Shown: positions 47,801-56,973 of the stretch, piece by piece
How the letters are laid out: each line of letters starts with the position of its first letter
Position numbering within the stretch: position 1 is the stretch's first letter
Source of the DNA: Cololabis saira
Lineage: Eukaryota > Chordata > Actinopteri > Beloniformes > Belonidae
Direction of reading: 5' to 3'
NCBI RefSeq assembly: GCF_033807715.1
Contig: NC_084599.1
Coordinates: 29,507,625-29,571,624, forward strand
DNA: 64,000 bases
The notes under the pieces: generated by a model
What the model was told of the DNA's origin: nothing
The model's input: the letters and a program-made list of their open reading frames with translations, nothing else
Databases searched by the model: none
Translations under genes and position numbers: made by a program

Positions 47801-50800
47801 AATTCGTATTCTTTATAACTTTATTTTTCATGTTTGCTGAGACCTTTGTGACTGTTTACTCCACATCAGAACTATCTGAGCTGCTGTACCAACCCAATGC
47901 TGCTTGTCTGGCAGAGCAGCCTTCAGCTGCATCTCACCCCAAAATTTTCCTCCGACTTTCTTTCAGAACAGCTTTGCTTTGTCGCACTCTGGCAGGCTGT
48001 GAGGCTGCTTCATGCCGTTGCAAATGCAACTGTTTGCAAAGAATAAACACAATATGTCATGCACATCGTTTTGGTTCAGGCCATTTTCCTTTTTTTATTT
48101 TTCCTTTTATACCTAAAAATCATATTTTGTATACTTGTTGAAAGAAGAAGAAAACTAAGAACATGAAAATGCTTGTTGATGTGCATTTTAAATGGATGCT
48201 GAGTTGAGTATAAAAGCACAAGTACATTTATGATTCAGCCTCAGTCTGAGTCTTAAATGTACTTCTGCATCTGAGAGTACCACAGTCTTCTGATATGACT
48301 GTTTCATTTTGCTTGTTACATTTCATTGTTTTTATAGCAAAGTCCTTTTGAATTTCAACTTTTTTTTTGTTCTCCCTTAGGATTATAAAAGTTGCCAAAC
48401 AAGAAAAGTTTTTGTTTCTGTGTTACGAGTGAAATGCTCCAAGGTGCTGGGCTAGTGAGAGCTGGCTGCCCTCACTCTTGTAAGGATGACCCCCCCTTCA
48501 GTTTGTCCCAATAAATAAACCTTGAAGGCTGAAAGACGGTGAACTTTGTTCTTTTATGTAACTCTTTCTCAGGTATACACCTCAGGCTCTATTCTGTTTG
48601 TGATAAAGGTGGATGTCAGGTGAAGACTTCAGGCTAGGAGGGATATATTTAACCTCTGTTACAACTGAAAAGTGTTGGAACAGACTGCTGCCAAAACACA
48701 GAAAACAATAAAAAAGCAACACAGGAGCTTTCTAGCATATGGTGTTTCTTGTATCTTTTGTAAATTAAATCTGGCAGAATATTTTTTTTTTTAAGTAAAA
48801 TGATTTATTATTTGAATTAAATGCTAGTTTATCAGCCTCCTATGTTTTCTTTTTAAGTCAAAACCTTTTAATATCTGATACTGATCCAAATCACTGTCTC
48901 TAACCATGTTGACTCCTGCAGTGGAGGGACAACTTGAGTGCTTAGTTGTTATTGCAAATGCTCCAAAACAAGCTCAAAAATCAGATCATCTGGAAAAACT
49001 GTTTTGGTTCAGCGAAGGACACAATTATTTGGCTAGTTGAGAAATAATGAGTTTGGAGATCAGTATCTGACTGAGAGGCTGACACTCGACGCCGCTCAAA
49101 GCTATAATGATGAAACTTGTACAACAAAATCAACGTGGGACAACAGACATATATTCATTTGTGATTCTTCTTCTTCTCTAATGTAAAACAAGTTTTTCAT
49201 ATCTGTTTCAGTCACAACTAAACAACCAAAACTCCTTTTTTTTATTTATTATATTTAATGCGACACAGAATAACCTGTAACTTTAAATTAGGGTTTAAAG
49301 CCCTAATTAAGGCCCTAACCCTAACGTTTCTCGTTTTTCCATCCTGTGTTTTGAAGGGAGCAGCCCATCTTCAGCGCCAGAGCTCATGTCTTCCAGATCG
49401 ACCCGGCCACCAAACGCAACTGGCTGCCGGCCAGCAAACATGCCGTCACCGTGTCCTTCTTCTACGACGCTAGCCGCTCCGTCTACCGCATCATCAGCGT
49501 GGGCGGGACGAAGGTAAGACCTTTACACGTTAAAACATGTATGTATACGATCACATGATGCAATTGTGGTCACATGGTTCAAATCTGTCTGACGTGGGGA
49601 CGTTGGGGCAATTTCACACGTAGTTTGCCTGTAACTGCATGGAAAGAGAGAACAAGTTCATATTTTCTGTTGTTCTCAACTAACGTAAAACCATATGTAT
49701 CAACTCTGACGGTGCAACCAACCCTTCATGTGTAGTTTATCAAATGTTTCTGTCTTGCATTATAATTTACTCACTTTGTGTAAGGTATCTAGGGATTCCT
49801 GTTTATTTATTTGTATACAAAATAGTTTACCTTTCAGATATAGTTTTTGTGGATGAATGCATTAGTTGTCTGCAGGGTATTTCCAACGTAGCCACATTGA
49901 TAATGCAGCATTCCCAGCGATGTGAAAGTCCAAACGCTGACAGGATGTCTTGGTCGTAATTGAAATTTGGAGAAAACCCAGCCAGTTGTGCCAACTTGTC
50001 CCTTTGAGACAAGAGGCTTTTGGAGACGAGACTAAAGAAGCAGTTTGGCAAACAATCCACCTTTCCTGGCTGTTTGAGAAATTTGCTGAACAGCTCATCA
50101 CACACTTCTCCCCCGCTATCCTCTCTTCATGCGTCCTGGTTTCTGCTCGTTTTTTGTCTTCATTTGCAGTTCTCCGTTTGTGGATCTTTTTACCTGTATG
50201 TACTCCAGATTGTAAGGAACTCGCCCTCTAAATGTGACCTTTGTCAGGTTTTTTTTATTATTATCATCTCTGTGTGGTTTTATTATTGCTTCATCCTAAA
50301 GAAAATGGATTTGTTTGGTATTTGGCGATGAGCTGCCGTGCAGTGAATGGATGGCCTCTTGCTATTCAAAGGGCCGTTCGGCACATTTTGCTGGTCAGAA
50401 GTGTTAGTATAAAAAAATAACAAACAGCCTTAATGAATTTGACATTTAAAGCTGACCAGGTATTATTCATAATCCGCCTGGTTTGTTCTGGAAATTGTCA
50501 ACTTGAAATCAGGCTTTTTGAAGAATGTCTGATATATCGATAGTGTTTTTTTGTGACTTAAACAATTTTGGTGGGAAGCCTCTTTTCCTCCCTTCTTTTA
50601 TCTAGGTTTCAGGTTTGTGCCTGGGGTCATTTATTCTGTATTCTCACATATTATGAAAAATATACAGTGTTCATCTTAATTACATCATATTAAACAGAGC
50701 CCTCTTATTTATTTCTGTGTAGCATCTTGTCATTTACTAATGATCAGTCTGCTCCTGCAGGGGTCATTTTTCTGCTCGTAATTCATGACATTAATTATAT

Positions 50801-51436
50801 TAACTGTCTGTGTTGTCAGGCCATCATCAACAGCACAATCACCCCCAACATGACTTTCACCAAGACCTCCCAGAAGTTTGGTCAGTGGGCGGACAGCCGG
50901 GCCAACACCGTCTACGGGCTGGGCTTTTCCACAGAGCAGCACCTTCAGCAGGTCAACTCCATCCACACCCACAGCAGCCGCTCTCAAAAGTCTTTCAGGA
51001 TAGTCGTGTTACTTCATATTATCACCTTTTGTGTCAGCAATCAATACGCCCAAACAGTATCTAAGCCCCTCCTGTTATCTCCCCTCCCCTTTTTTAGATT
51101 TCACAAACCATGTTTCCGTTAGTGAGATTTATTTCTATCGAGGCAGGAACCCGAGCTGTTTTACTTCAACCTCAGATGAAGCTCTTATCAGACTGACTTT
51201 AAACAGAAGCAGCACTGTATGAGTAACACACACAAAGCAGACGTAGAGGTGGTCAAATGTAGAGCAGAGATAAAGAAAATCATGTTTCCTGCTCATGACT
51301 CTGGTCTTTTGTCTCCCTCCACCTGCAGTTTGCAGAGCAGTTTAAGGAGATAAAGGAGGCAGCTCGTCTGGCGAGAGAAAAGTCTCAGGAGAGGTTTGAA
51401 CTGGCCAATCCTGCTCTCAACATCGCAGCTCCTCAG
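17005..51436 (+). CDS. homer3: HOMER3 scaffold protein, first 4 coding exons (EVH1 domain)
   Basis: Homer proteins are postsynaptic scaffolds. Their EVH1 domain binds PPxxF-type ligands in group I metabotropic glutamate receptors, IP3 and ryanodine receptors and Shank. The exons are 17005-17009, 49357-49513, 50820-50951 and 51329-51436, giving 134 codons. The protein starts [20 protein letters not shown] and continues through [20 protein letters not shown]. Residues W24, F74 and G89, known in Homer1 to matter for ligand binding, are all present. HOMER3 is preferred over 1 and 2 because of DPATKRNW, the GG before TK, TEQHL and the PALNIA tail, and because DDX49 is adjacent. The start has a strong context (A at -3, G at +4). 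The coiled-coil part is missing because the later exons are beyond 64000 or unrecognised. Confidence 0.93.
17016..17972. other. HOMER3 intron 1, first kilobase
   Basis: Moderately CpG-rich sequence downstream of exon 1. Overlapping long open frames occur on both strands (minus 17271-17813, plus 17327-17746) with no recognisable domain, so neither is called as a gene. Confidence 0.4.
17973..18932. mobile_element. hAT-like element, outer copy with a nested second element
   Basis: The right end ACGATA/CCCACCCCTA type terminus (CGTCCCACCCCTA) mirrors the left TGGTGTGGGGTA. Flanks CTAATTAT at 17965-17972 and CTTATTAT at 18933-18940 match at 7 of 8 bases. A segment at 18114-18187 is repeated at 18262-18337 with a period of about 148 bases. 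A different element is inserted at 18480-18860. Confidence 0.65.
18480..18860. mobile_element. hAT-like element with TAGGGCTGTGCGAT ends, nested
   Basis: The ends are TAGGGCTGTGCGATT and AATTGCACAGCCCTA. An exact 8-bp duplication ATCGTAGG lies at 18472-18479 and 18861-18868. The element is 381 bp, noncoding, and inserted in the older element around it. Confidence 0.85.
18941..19908. other. HOMER3 intron 1, no gene seen
   Basis: Intronic DNA. The part near 19730-19830 has repeated TTTGGCCC wording that resembles an old fish repeat also hinted at 21015-21180, on the other side of the TTAA element. This is a weak impression. Confidence 0.35.
19913..20990. mobile_element. TTAA-flanked nonautonomous element, copy 1
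   Basis: The left end AGGGGACCTATTATG and the inverse of the right end AGGTGACCTATTATG are flanked by TTAA at 19909-19912 and 20991-20994. TTAA duplication fits the piggyBac or Kolobok superfamilies. The core at 20200-20640 is strongly GC-rich, while both shoulders are AT-rich. No transposase is seen. Confidence 0.75.
21246..21314. repeat. (CA)n microsatellite
   Basis: 69 bases of uninterrupted CA dinucleotide. Confidence 0.97.
21315..26446. other. HOMER3 intron 1, no gene seen
   Basis: Five kilobases of intron with no exon, RNA gene or clearly bounded repeat that I can recognise. All open frames are short and lack domains. Confidence 0.45.
26455..27075. mobile_element. hAT-like element with TAGGGCTGGGCGATAT ends, copy B
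   Basis: Same family and orientation as copy A. An exact 8-bp duplication GTATGTAT lies at 26447-26454 and 27076-27083. At 621 bp it shows the family without the LINE insertion. Its internal frame resembles those in copies A and C because the copies are nearly identical, not because it is a gene. Confidence 0.88.
27084..29385. other. HOMER3 intron 1, no gene seen
   Basis: Intron sequence including a short G-rich run near 28156-28176. Frames at 27808-28116 and 28584-28907 have no recognised domain. Confidence 0.4.
29386..29435. repeat. 50-bp direct repeat, left copy
   Basis: Fifty bases starting AAGAATAACCGATAATCAAT and ending TTCCTCACAG. They are repeated exactly at 29846-29895 and flank a 410-bp segment. 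Confidence 0.95.
29436..29845. repeat. Duplicated intron segment, copy 1
   Basis: The segment closely matches 31631-32067 in the same orientation, from AAAATGGCT to TTAGTTTAATCTAAA. It lacks about 26-28 bases that copy 2 has near 31660-31690. It lies between exact 50-bp repeats, as if inserted into a site that was duplicated. Confidence 0.88.
29846..29895. repeat. 50-bp direct repeat, right copy
   Basis: Identical to 29386-29435. Confidence 0.95.
30254..31496. mobile_element. TTAA-flanked nonautonomous element, copy 2 (inverted)
   Basis: The ends are AGGGGACATATTATG and CATAATAGGTCCCCT, flanked by TTAA at 30250-30253 and 31497-31500. It is the inverse of copy 1. Its GC-rich core contains a partly duplicated block: 30615-30760 and 30975-31115 share GATCTGCCCGGCGGATGCTG and CGTTACCGGTGATCAAACCG. 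Confidence 0.78.
31631..32067. repeat. Duplicated intron segment, copy 2
   Basis: Longer partner of 29436-29845, without the flanking 50-bp repeats. It is the likely source of that copy. Confidence 0.85.
32068..34550. other. HOMER3 intron 1, no gene seen
   Basis: No exon, RNA gene or bounded repeat is recognised. Confidence 0.4.
34551..34621. repeat. Compound GT / GTAT / AT microsatellite
   Basis: A run of GT, then GTAT units, then AT dinucleotides. Confidence 0.93.
34622..36252. other. HOMER3 intron 1, no gene seen
   Basis: AT-rich intron. No exon or bounded repeat is recognised. Confidence 0.4.
36255..36853. mobile_element. TA-flanked inverted-repeat element
   Basis: The ends CCGTATTTTCTGGACTATAA and TTATAGTCCAGAAAATACGG are perfect inverses and are flanked by TA. 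TA flanks fit the Tc1/mariner group, although other groups are possible. The right half contains about five degenerate units starting GCGGCTTG at 36641, 36677, 36724, 36768 and 36812. No transposase is seen. Confidence 0.7.
37076..37345 (-). mobile_element. Retroposon fragment with (GATG)n tail
   Basis: Starts with CATCCATCCATT, which is a GATG tail on the minus strand, and contains the phrases TTCAGGGTCACAGAG, GGGCAATTTAGA and TTGGACTGTGGGAGGAAACC. These belong to a very common fish interspersed repeat, probably a LINE 3' region. Confidence 0.6.
37346..38139. other. HOMER3 intron 1, no gene seen
   Basis: Intron DNA without a recognised element. Confidence 0.4.
38140..38300 (+). repeat. GC-rich repeat-like block
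   Basis: An isolated GC-rich block with a run of about ten G and the phrases TCGGCTCCCGGTGGCCAG and GGATGGGTCGCCCCTGGG. It may be a fragment of the retroposon family seen at 1-325. The 86-codon open frame over it is not a gene by any sign I see. Confidence 0.3.
38301..39615. other. HOMER3 intron 1, no gene seen
   Basis: AT-rich intron with a poly-T at about 39415-39430. No exon is recognised. Confidence 0.4.
39624..40010. mobile_element. Possible hAT-like element with GGGCTGCAC ends
   Basis: CGGGCTGCAC at the left and GTGCAGCCCT at the right are inverses over nine bases. The interior has the TATTGCA and ATCACAATAT wording of such elements. No target duplication was found. Confidence 0.4.
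40188..41505. mobile_element. DNA element with perfect GGCCGGGTTTCCCAGATC inverted ends
   Basis: The 18-base ends match exactly, and AGT flanks both sides at 40185-40187 and 41506-41508. A 3-bp duplication suggests PIF/Harbinger, although AGT is not the usual TWA. Inner segments also pair, such as TTAAGAAG words near both ends. No transposase frame is seen, and a Tigger-like stretch lies inside. Confidence 0.75.
40656..40840 (+). mobile_element. Tigger/pogo-like fragment
   Basis: CAGCAATCCCTGGTTTTTCG followed by GTTCCAAAAAGAACCCGTGA and TAAGTGAAAT resembles the terminal region of Tigger-type elements. Only one end is recognisable. It lies inside the 40188-41505 element. Confidence 0.45.
41509..43984. 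other. HOMER3 intron 1, no gene seen
   Basis: No exon, RNA gene or bounded repeat is recognised. Confidence 0.4.
44472..44669 (+). pseudogene. Myb/SANT-like Harbinger protein remnant
   Basis: The plus strand reads AAQTSVW, then a stop, then [20 protein letters not shown] and [20 protein letters not shown] up to a stop near 44670. This resembles the N-terminal Myb/SANT-like DNA-binding domain of proteins encoded by Harbinger elements. An in-frame stop and the missing C-terminus make it a relic. Confidence 0.5.
44699..45311 (-). mobile_element. Poly-A retroposon inside the Harbinger-like element
   Basis: A 14-bp duplication TTAAAGCTTCTTTC lies at 44685-44698 and 45312-45325. On the minus strand the insert ends AGAAAAATAAAGT followed by a poly-A run, as in a polyadenylated RNA copied by LINE machinery. 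It contains AT and ATT microsatellites. The source RNA (LINE 3' end or host 3' UTR) is not recognised. Confidence 0.72.
46490..47583. mobile_element. TTA-flanked element with GGCTGCGTCCCAATACTCCC end
   Basis: The left end GGCTGCGTCCCAATACTCCC and the inverse of the right end GGCCCAATCTCAATACTCCC are similar. TTA lies on both sides at 46487-46489 and 47584-47586. LINE sequence resumes directly to the right, which confirms the borders. No coding frame is supported. PIF/Harbinger is likely from the TTA duplication. Confidence 0.75.
47673..49356. other. End of HOMER3 intron 1, no gene seen
   Basis: No exon or bounded repeat is recognised. A short CCCTAA-like stretch near 49300-49325 is too short to mean telomeric repeats. 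Confidence 0.4.
49357..49513 (+). CDS. homer3: HOMER3 exon 2 (EVH1, first half)
   Basis: The acceptor TTTTGAAG ends at 49356 and the donor GTAAGA begins at 49514. The exon encodes [20 protein letters not shown], then [20 protein letters not shown] and [12 protein letters not shown]. It is GC-rich compared with the intron around it. Confidence 0.95.
49514..50819. other. HOMER3 intron 2
   Basis: A complete GT-AG intron of 1306 bases. No repeat or embedded gene is recognised. Open frames on either strand lack domains. Confidence 0.6.
50820..50951 (+). CDS. homer3: HOMER3 exon 3 (EVH1, second half)
   Basis: The exon is 132 bases in phase 0, with acceptor GTTGTCAG and donor GTCAAC. It encodes [40 protein letters not shown] and HLQQ, almost invariant among Homer proteins. 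Confidence 0.96.
50952..51328 (+). other. HOMER3 intron 3, open for 56 codons past exon 3
   Basis: A GT-AG intron of 377 bases. The exon 3 frame continues 56 codons into it, to a TAG at 51120-51122. An unspliced transcript would therefore encode a short protein of EVH1 plus a tail. Confidence 0.6.
51329..51436 (+). CDS. homer3: HOMER3 exon 4 (end of EVH1 and linker)
   Basis: The exon is 108 bases in phase 0, with acceptor CACCTGCAG and donor GTGAAG. It encodes [20 protein letters not shown] then [16 protein letters not shown]. The last part is the start of the variable linker and fits HOMER3 best. Confidence 0.94.
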
Positions 51437-52019
51437 GTGAAGCGCTGCTGTACTTCATTTAAACTCTGAAATAACAAGTTATCTTCTTATTCTGGTTTAT
51501 TAGAGCAACCCCAGGGTAGGGAATGAAAACTCCTTATACCTCCACGCGCTTGAACATTTCAAAATCAATTTGTTGCTCGGGGTATAACCGGTCTGACACT
51601 GTATGATTACATTTACATAGTAATTAACTTTTTTTTTCTTGTTTTATCGCCAAAGATAAGTCGTTTAATTGCCCATTTGCTGGAGGAAAATTAGCTTTGT
51701 ATATGCTGTGCTGTAACCAGGAACTGTTTTCGGGAAATTATATACAAATTATCCTCAAACGCTGTATATTTCTTAAAGCACACACCTCCATGCTTACCCT
51801 GGCGATTTCAGTGCATCATTAAGTGCAGTTTGTCAGCCAGTGCTGCATGCCGTGTACTGTGTAGTTCATGTAATTGAAACAGTCAAAGATATGAGCCGGG
51901 AATTCTGCACGTTTATTACTGACAGGGGTTGCCATTTTGCAATGTAGTAGAAGGACGGGACCAGCTACAAGTTTTCAGCCGAGAGGAGAAGGATGCATCA
52001 TTAGAGTTGTTAGTAGAGA
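51437..52019. other. HOMER3 intron 4, first part
   Basis: Intron sequence with no recognised element. Confidence 0.4.
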
Positions 52020-52027
52020 CTGTTGAG

Positions 52028-52718
52028 CAGAGGTGGACAGAGTACTCGACCCCAGTACTTGAGTAAGAGTACAAATACTACTGGTCAAAATTTACTCCGT
52101 TACAAGTAAAAGTAGCTCAGTCAAAATATTACTCGAGTAAGAGTAGAAAAGTACTTGCTTTTAAAGGTACTTAAGTATCCAAAAGTAAATGCTTTTAAAT
52201 TTACTTTAAGTAAAAGTAAGAGTAAGAGTAAATTTCTTATTTTTCACATCAGTAAATTACTATATTTTTTCTAAATTAATTTAAGTTGTAAAGTTTAAGT
52301 TGTAAATGTCCGTGGTTTGTCTGTGTCCTCGTTTTTTACTCGGTCGAACTCAAACATTGAGTTAAGATACGGCCAAGGATTTTGTGAATTGTTGCGGCTA
52401 TGTCTTCACGTATTTCCGCTTTACGTACATCCCAGTGGAGAGCGTGCACTGTGATAGGTCTCCTCCTTTGACAAAAACAGCTTGTGTCCAATAGGATTTT
52501 AGGGAAGAAGAAAAAAAAGCAGACCTGAAAGTAACGAGTACTTTTCAGCCTTCCTAGAAATTTACTCGAGTAAAAGTAAAAATATTTGTCTTGGAAATGT
52601 ATTCAAGTAAGAGTAATAAGTACCAAAGAAATCTAATACTCAAGTAAAGTACAAATCCTCTGGATATGTACTTAAGTACAGTACTCAAGTAAATTTACTC
52701 CGTTACTGTCCACCACTG
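52028..52718. mobile_element. hAT-like element with CAGAGGTGGACAGAGTAC end
   Basis: The left end is CAGAGGTGGACAGAGTAC and the right end GTTACTGTCCACCACTG. An exact 8-bp duplication CTGTTGAG lies at 52020-52027 and 52719-52726. The interior is rich in AAGTA and ACTTG words. It is 691 bp with no transposase. This is a widespread fish family. Confidence 0.88.
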
Positions 52719-52726
52719 CTGTTGAG

Positions 52727-53237
52727 AAATGAGAGCCCAGGGAAGAGGCGTTGCCTGTTTCCCCCTTTTAAGACACCAGGAGGTCCAGGGTATGTTGTTT
52801 CATGTGGGATAAACGAGTGTGAGCACGGCTTCTTACCAACTGCTTTGTCTCAAAGTCTCTGAGGAAACCAATTGGACCTGTAACATATGATTCACCTCTT
52901 CATTTCACTCCCTAACAAGAAATGCAACCCGGGCATCATAACTGATGACTACTTGTCCTCCTCCCACTGTGTTGCAGCTGCCTCTCTGTCATGCCGATTT
53001 AGATTTTAGACTTCATGCCTCCTAACTACTGGTACAGGAATAATGAAAATGCCGTAGATGGTCCAGATCAAATACCTGATCTGGTATTTGATCAACCGAT
53101 AATTCCTGTTTGACGTCTGCTGGCTCCACATGGTCGCCCCAATCCAATTCACGCCACTAAACTGCCTACAGAGGACTATCTAAACTCAGTCTTCCAGGCT
53201 TACAGTATCGCGTTCCTGTTGGAAGTGTAATCTGGTA
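52727..53237. other. HOMER3 intron 4, no gene seen
   Basis: Intron sequence between two hAT-like elements, without an exon I can recognise. Confidence 0.4.
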
Positions 53238-53245
53238 CTACACAC

Positions 53246-53988
53246 TAGGCATGGGACGATATGAAAATTTCATATCACGATATTAGTGGACAAAAATATC
53301 ACGATTACGATATTATCACGATATTAGCGCGTCGCTTATAAAATTCTTAAAATGCAAGGAAAAACACTAACCGTGGATCCACTGGTTCCTTCAGAACATT
53401 TATTCTCAAATCATTCTCAACACAGTGACACTTGAGGTAGAGAAAAAATAGTGTACTGTAAATGTTATGCATTACAAAGTGTAAACTATAGTACCGGTAC
53501 TTATTTGAACTTTCTTTTTTTGTAAGAAAATACTTCCCTGAGAGTCGAAAGAAATAAGTGACAAATAGAAATAAAGTGACAAAGTAGAGCCAAATGCACA
53601 CTGATTGTATTACTCTCTGAAACCTTAACAGTGGCTGGCTGCCTGCTACTTAGTACGGCTCTCTGGAAAAATAATAAAATAAAGGCACTGCTCTGTAGTA
53701 TACAAAACAAAAGCTGCATGGCCAACACAAAGATTGAGTGAAAATAAAGTGCCACAGTAGTCAAATGCACACGGATTGTACTACTCTCTGAAAAAATATT
53801 AAATAAATAATAATAATAAATAATATTAATAAAATACATGAAAAAAATAACACTGGCTTCTACCTGGCCTTGTGTGACAAAAAAATTAAAAAAAATAAAA
53901 AAATTGGGCGATAATTACAGTACCCCACGATAACGTTATCCGTTTTTTAGCGCGATATACGATAATATCGTATATCGCCCCATGCCTA
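53246..53988. mobile_element. hAT-like element with TAGGCATGGGACGATAT ends
   Basis: The ends are TAGGCATGGGACGATAT and ATATCGCCCCATGCCTA. An exact 8-bp duplication CTACACAC lies at 53238-53245 and 53989-53996. It is 743 bp and noncoding. Confidence 0.88.
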
Positions 53989-53996
53989 CTACACAC

Positions 53997-55051
53997 AAGG
54001 CAGTCTCAATCCAGACTTTTTTCATTTGTGGCTGCATAAAGTTGGAACAAGCTTTCTAATCTTTTCAGAGCACTGGCATTTCTCTGAACTGTCAAGAATC
54101 TTTTGAAGGCTCATCTCTTTAAAAGATAAATTCCACTTTTAATCACAGACTGAACAAAAAGAACTGAGCAGAATTTTATTTTATTCTTTCCATCATATGT
54201 TCCTTTTAAAACGCAAATATTTGCACTTCGTGATAAAAGCAGCTTCGCTATCTAAGTTGGTTTGGTCATTACTCAAAATGATTTATATTAGTTTAGAAGT
54301 AATCGGGGGGAGGGAGAAATATCCATGCATGTCTGCACAACAGTTACAGACTGTAACACCTGTCTCTGGGTCAATGTGGCAGAAGAACAGCCGTATCCAG
54401 CACGCCGATGTGCATTCAGAACACACACACGGTCAAAGTGTTGGACAGATACCCGACTGGCTGCTCCATTATTCTCCCACTGGTTAACTCCATTAGAAGA
54501 TTTCATGCATGACAAATGAAGATGGGAGGCAGAACGTGTGGAAGGTGTGTAAAGAGGCAGAAAGGACTGGGTCTGAAAGAAAGAATAATGAGGGACCTAG
54601 ATGGGAAAAGAAAAGAGGAGCGAACAAGCGAGGGAGCAGAATCATCTATAATTGAAAGGAATCTGGCAGTCGCTGAAGGGACGGTGGCCAGCTTCCATCC
54701 CGCCAGTCTTGGTGGGATCTGGGTGGAGAAACTCGATGCCGTTCAGGTGGGGAAGGGAAAGTTTTCCTGCAGTGGAACATTTTACCTCCCATTTCTCACA
54801 AAAACATTTTCCAAGCAGTGACTTATTTCTTGTATTTTTTTATCCACCCCCCCCCCGGTAGAGTAGTAAGAGGCAGAATGGTGTTTGGAGAAATATCAGC
54901 AATAACACCACAACTAATACTTGTCCTGTTTGAGAACCGGTTATGAAATTGCACAAAATTGGAGGAAAGCGTGTCACGTACAAACATGTGGAACTCTCTG
55001 AGTGGCTCTGCCAGTCGTTTTTAATCAATAGGAAAGTGTGTGTGACTGTTG
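53997..55051. other. HOMER3 intron 4, no gene seen
   Basis: The frame at 54516-54821 has no splice signals in suitable phase and no Homer similarity. Confidence 0.4.
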
Positions 55052-55059
55052 TAGCAGCA

Positions 55060-55700
55060 TAGGGCTGGGCGATATGGACCAAAAGTCATATCTCGATATT
55101 TTTAAATGGCGATACTCGATATATATCTCGATATTTTTTCTGTGCCTTAATTGGGGTTTCCCCCAAAGCATTATAGCATAGCATCTCTGTTAGCTTCATT
55201 TTTTTCTGAGGCAAACCCTTAAAAAAAACAGTCAGTTTTAATACAAAGCCTCGTGCCAAATGTCACACAGGTACCTTTTGTTAACAGAGGTCTGCACAAT
55301 ATCAAAATGTATAAAACAAATGAAATAAAAATAAACTGCCTGCATATATAGAATAAAAATGCTTCTTGAATAAAATAAAACAAATATCCCTTTCCTGCAT
55401 AAGAATTACATTAAAATACACTGTGCAATTAATACAATGTAGACAGTAACAGGCAGACTTTTCCACTGAGGTTGACAGTTGTGCAAATAACAAAACATTT
55501 TTGCAAATCTCAAATAAAATATTCAAGTCAATTTGTCACAAAATAAGCTATATAAAAATCATTAAAAAAAAAATGTAAAAAAAAAAAAAAAAATCTTTTT
55601 TTTTTTTTTTTAAATCGATATAAACGATATTGTCTCGTACCATATCGTGTTTGAAAATATATCGATATATATTAAAATCTCGATATATTGCCTAGCCCTA
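55060..55700. mobile_element. hAT-like element with TAGGGCTGGGCGATAT ends, copy C (inverted)
   Basis: An exact 8-bp duplication TAGCAGCA lies at 55052-55059 and 55701-55708. It is the reverse orientation of copies A and B and is 641 bp. Poly-A and poly-T tracts at 55564-55612 are longer than in the other copies. Confidence 0.88.
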
Positions 55701-55708
55701 TAGCAGCA

Positions 55709-56510
55709 TACTGTAGATCTGAAACTGAGTGGAGCACTGTGTCATCCCTTTTGTGTGCTGGGTGTAACTTTCTGGAAGGACCCACTCAGCAGGTCTGGGA
55801 GACTGCAGAGTCACAGTCCAGCCCCAACATCAGCTCTGAGACGCTCAGATAAGAGCGAATGGTTGTGTCTTAAGATATTTATTTGACGAGGCTGAGAGAA
55901 AACACCTCTGGAATCGACAAAACAAGGCATCAATATCAAGAAGGTCACACACAAGAAGATCCAAGCAGAAATGGGGCAGTGTTTTATTACCGTACGTGAC
56001 TTTTAATAGCAAAGCTTTAGTACATTTTAGGAAACTTTAATGGCCCAAATGATGAATCTGAGGAGACTTCATTTTAGGTTTGTTTTAGAGGGAACATGAC
56101 TGCAGGAATTACTCAAGCTCCCATCATCACCGTTAGTGAATAAATGGGAGCGTTCCAAAAGAACATTTAATACATCGACTCTTTTATTAATAGTAAACTG
56201 TGCCAACCTGGCCCTGTTCACGGTCCTGTTCACGGCCATGTTCACGGTCCTGTTCACGGTCATGTTCACGGCCCCGGTGCCTCCAAAGCATGTTTCTTGA
56301 GCCTCAGTTCTGATCTGTGAGCTTTGTGCATTCACACCACATATAATACTTGATTATTGTTTATATCAGTTTCTCTGCTGAAAGGAAAAGCATATACAAC
56401 GTCCTCCCCACTTAGCTTTTTCTTTAATCCATTGTGACTTTACAACGTTTTATTGTTCAGTAACTGCTGAGAGGGTGCAAGAGTAGGCCACCTTGTCAGG
56501 TGTGCCACAG
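55709..56510. other. HOMER3 intron 4, no gene seen
   Basis: Intron sequence. It holds a small minisatellite at 56213-56272 and nothing else recognised. Confidence 0.4.
56213..56272. repeat. 12-bp minisatellite, five units
   Basis: Five consecutive units of form C(C/A)TGTTCACGG(T/C). Confidence 0.92.
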
Positions 56511-56973
56511 TCAGTGCGTACACATGCAGCGATTCAACATGGTTGCAGATCTGATCAGATAATGACATGCAGAAGATTGGATCACTTGTCTGATTATACA
56601 TGCTGTTCTGAGATCAGACTGAATCAGATTGAATAAACCACTGTAACCAGAGCATGGCTGACTCCGTGACGCTAGGTGACGCTGTACCCGAGGTAACCAT
56701 GGTAACCATTTCAACAAAGAGCCACTTCCGGTTGACCTCCGCTTAACAACAAGGAAAGGAAAAAGTGCATTCTAACTGCTTTCCTATTAATAATCTGTCT
56801 AAAACAGCCTTTCTCAACCTTTTTTCAGTCATGACACCTTTCAAAAGTGAATAAAATCTCACGACACCCCAGAGTAAAATATAATTAAAAACCACACTGC
56901 ATCGCTCTGACTGTAAATGCATAAATCCTGTTTATTTTGTTTTTTTTATGCCACAGTTTGCAGATTGATTGTT

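Noticed and set aside
49290..49330. Telomere-like CCCTAA words
   Set aside because: Only about two units are present, with other sequence between them.
54516..54821. 101-codon open frame as a coding exon
   Set aside because: There are no flanking splice sites in a fitting phase and no similarity to known domains or to Homer.
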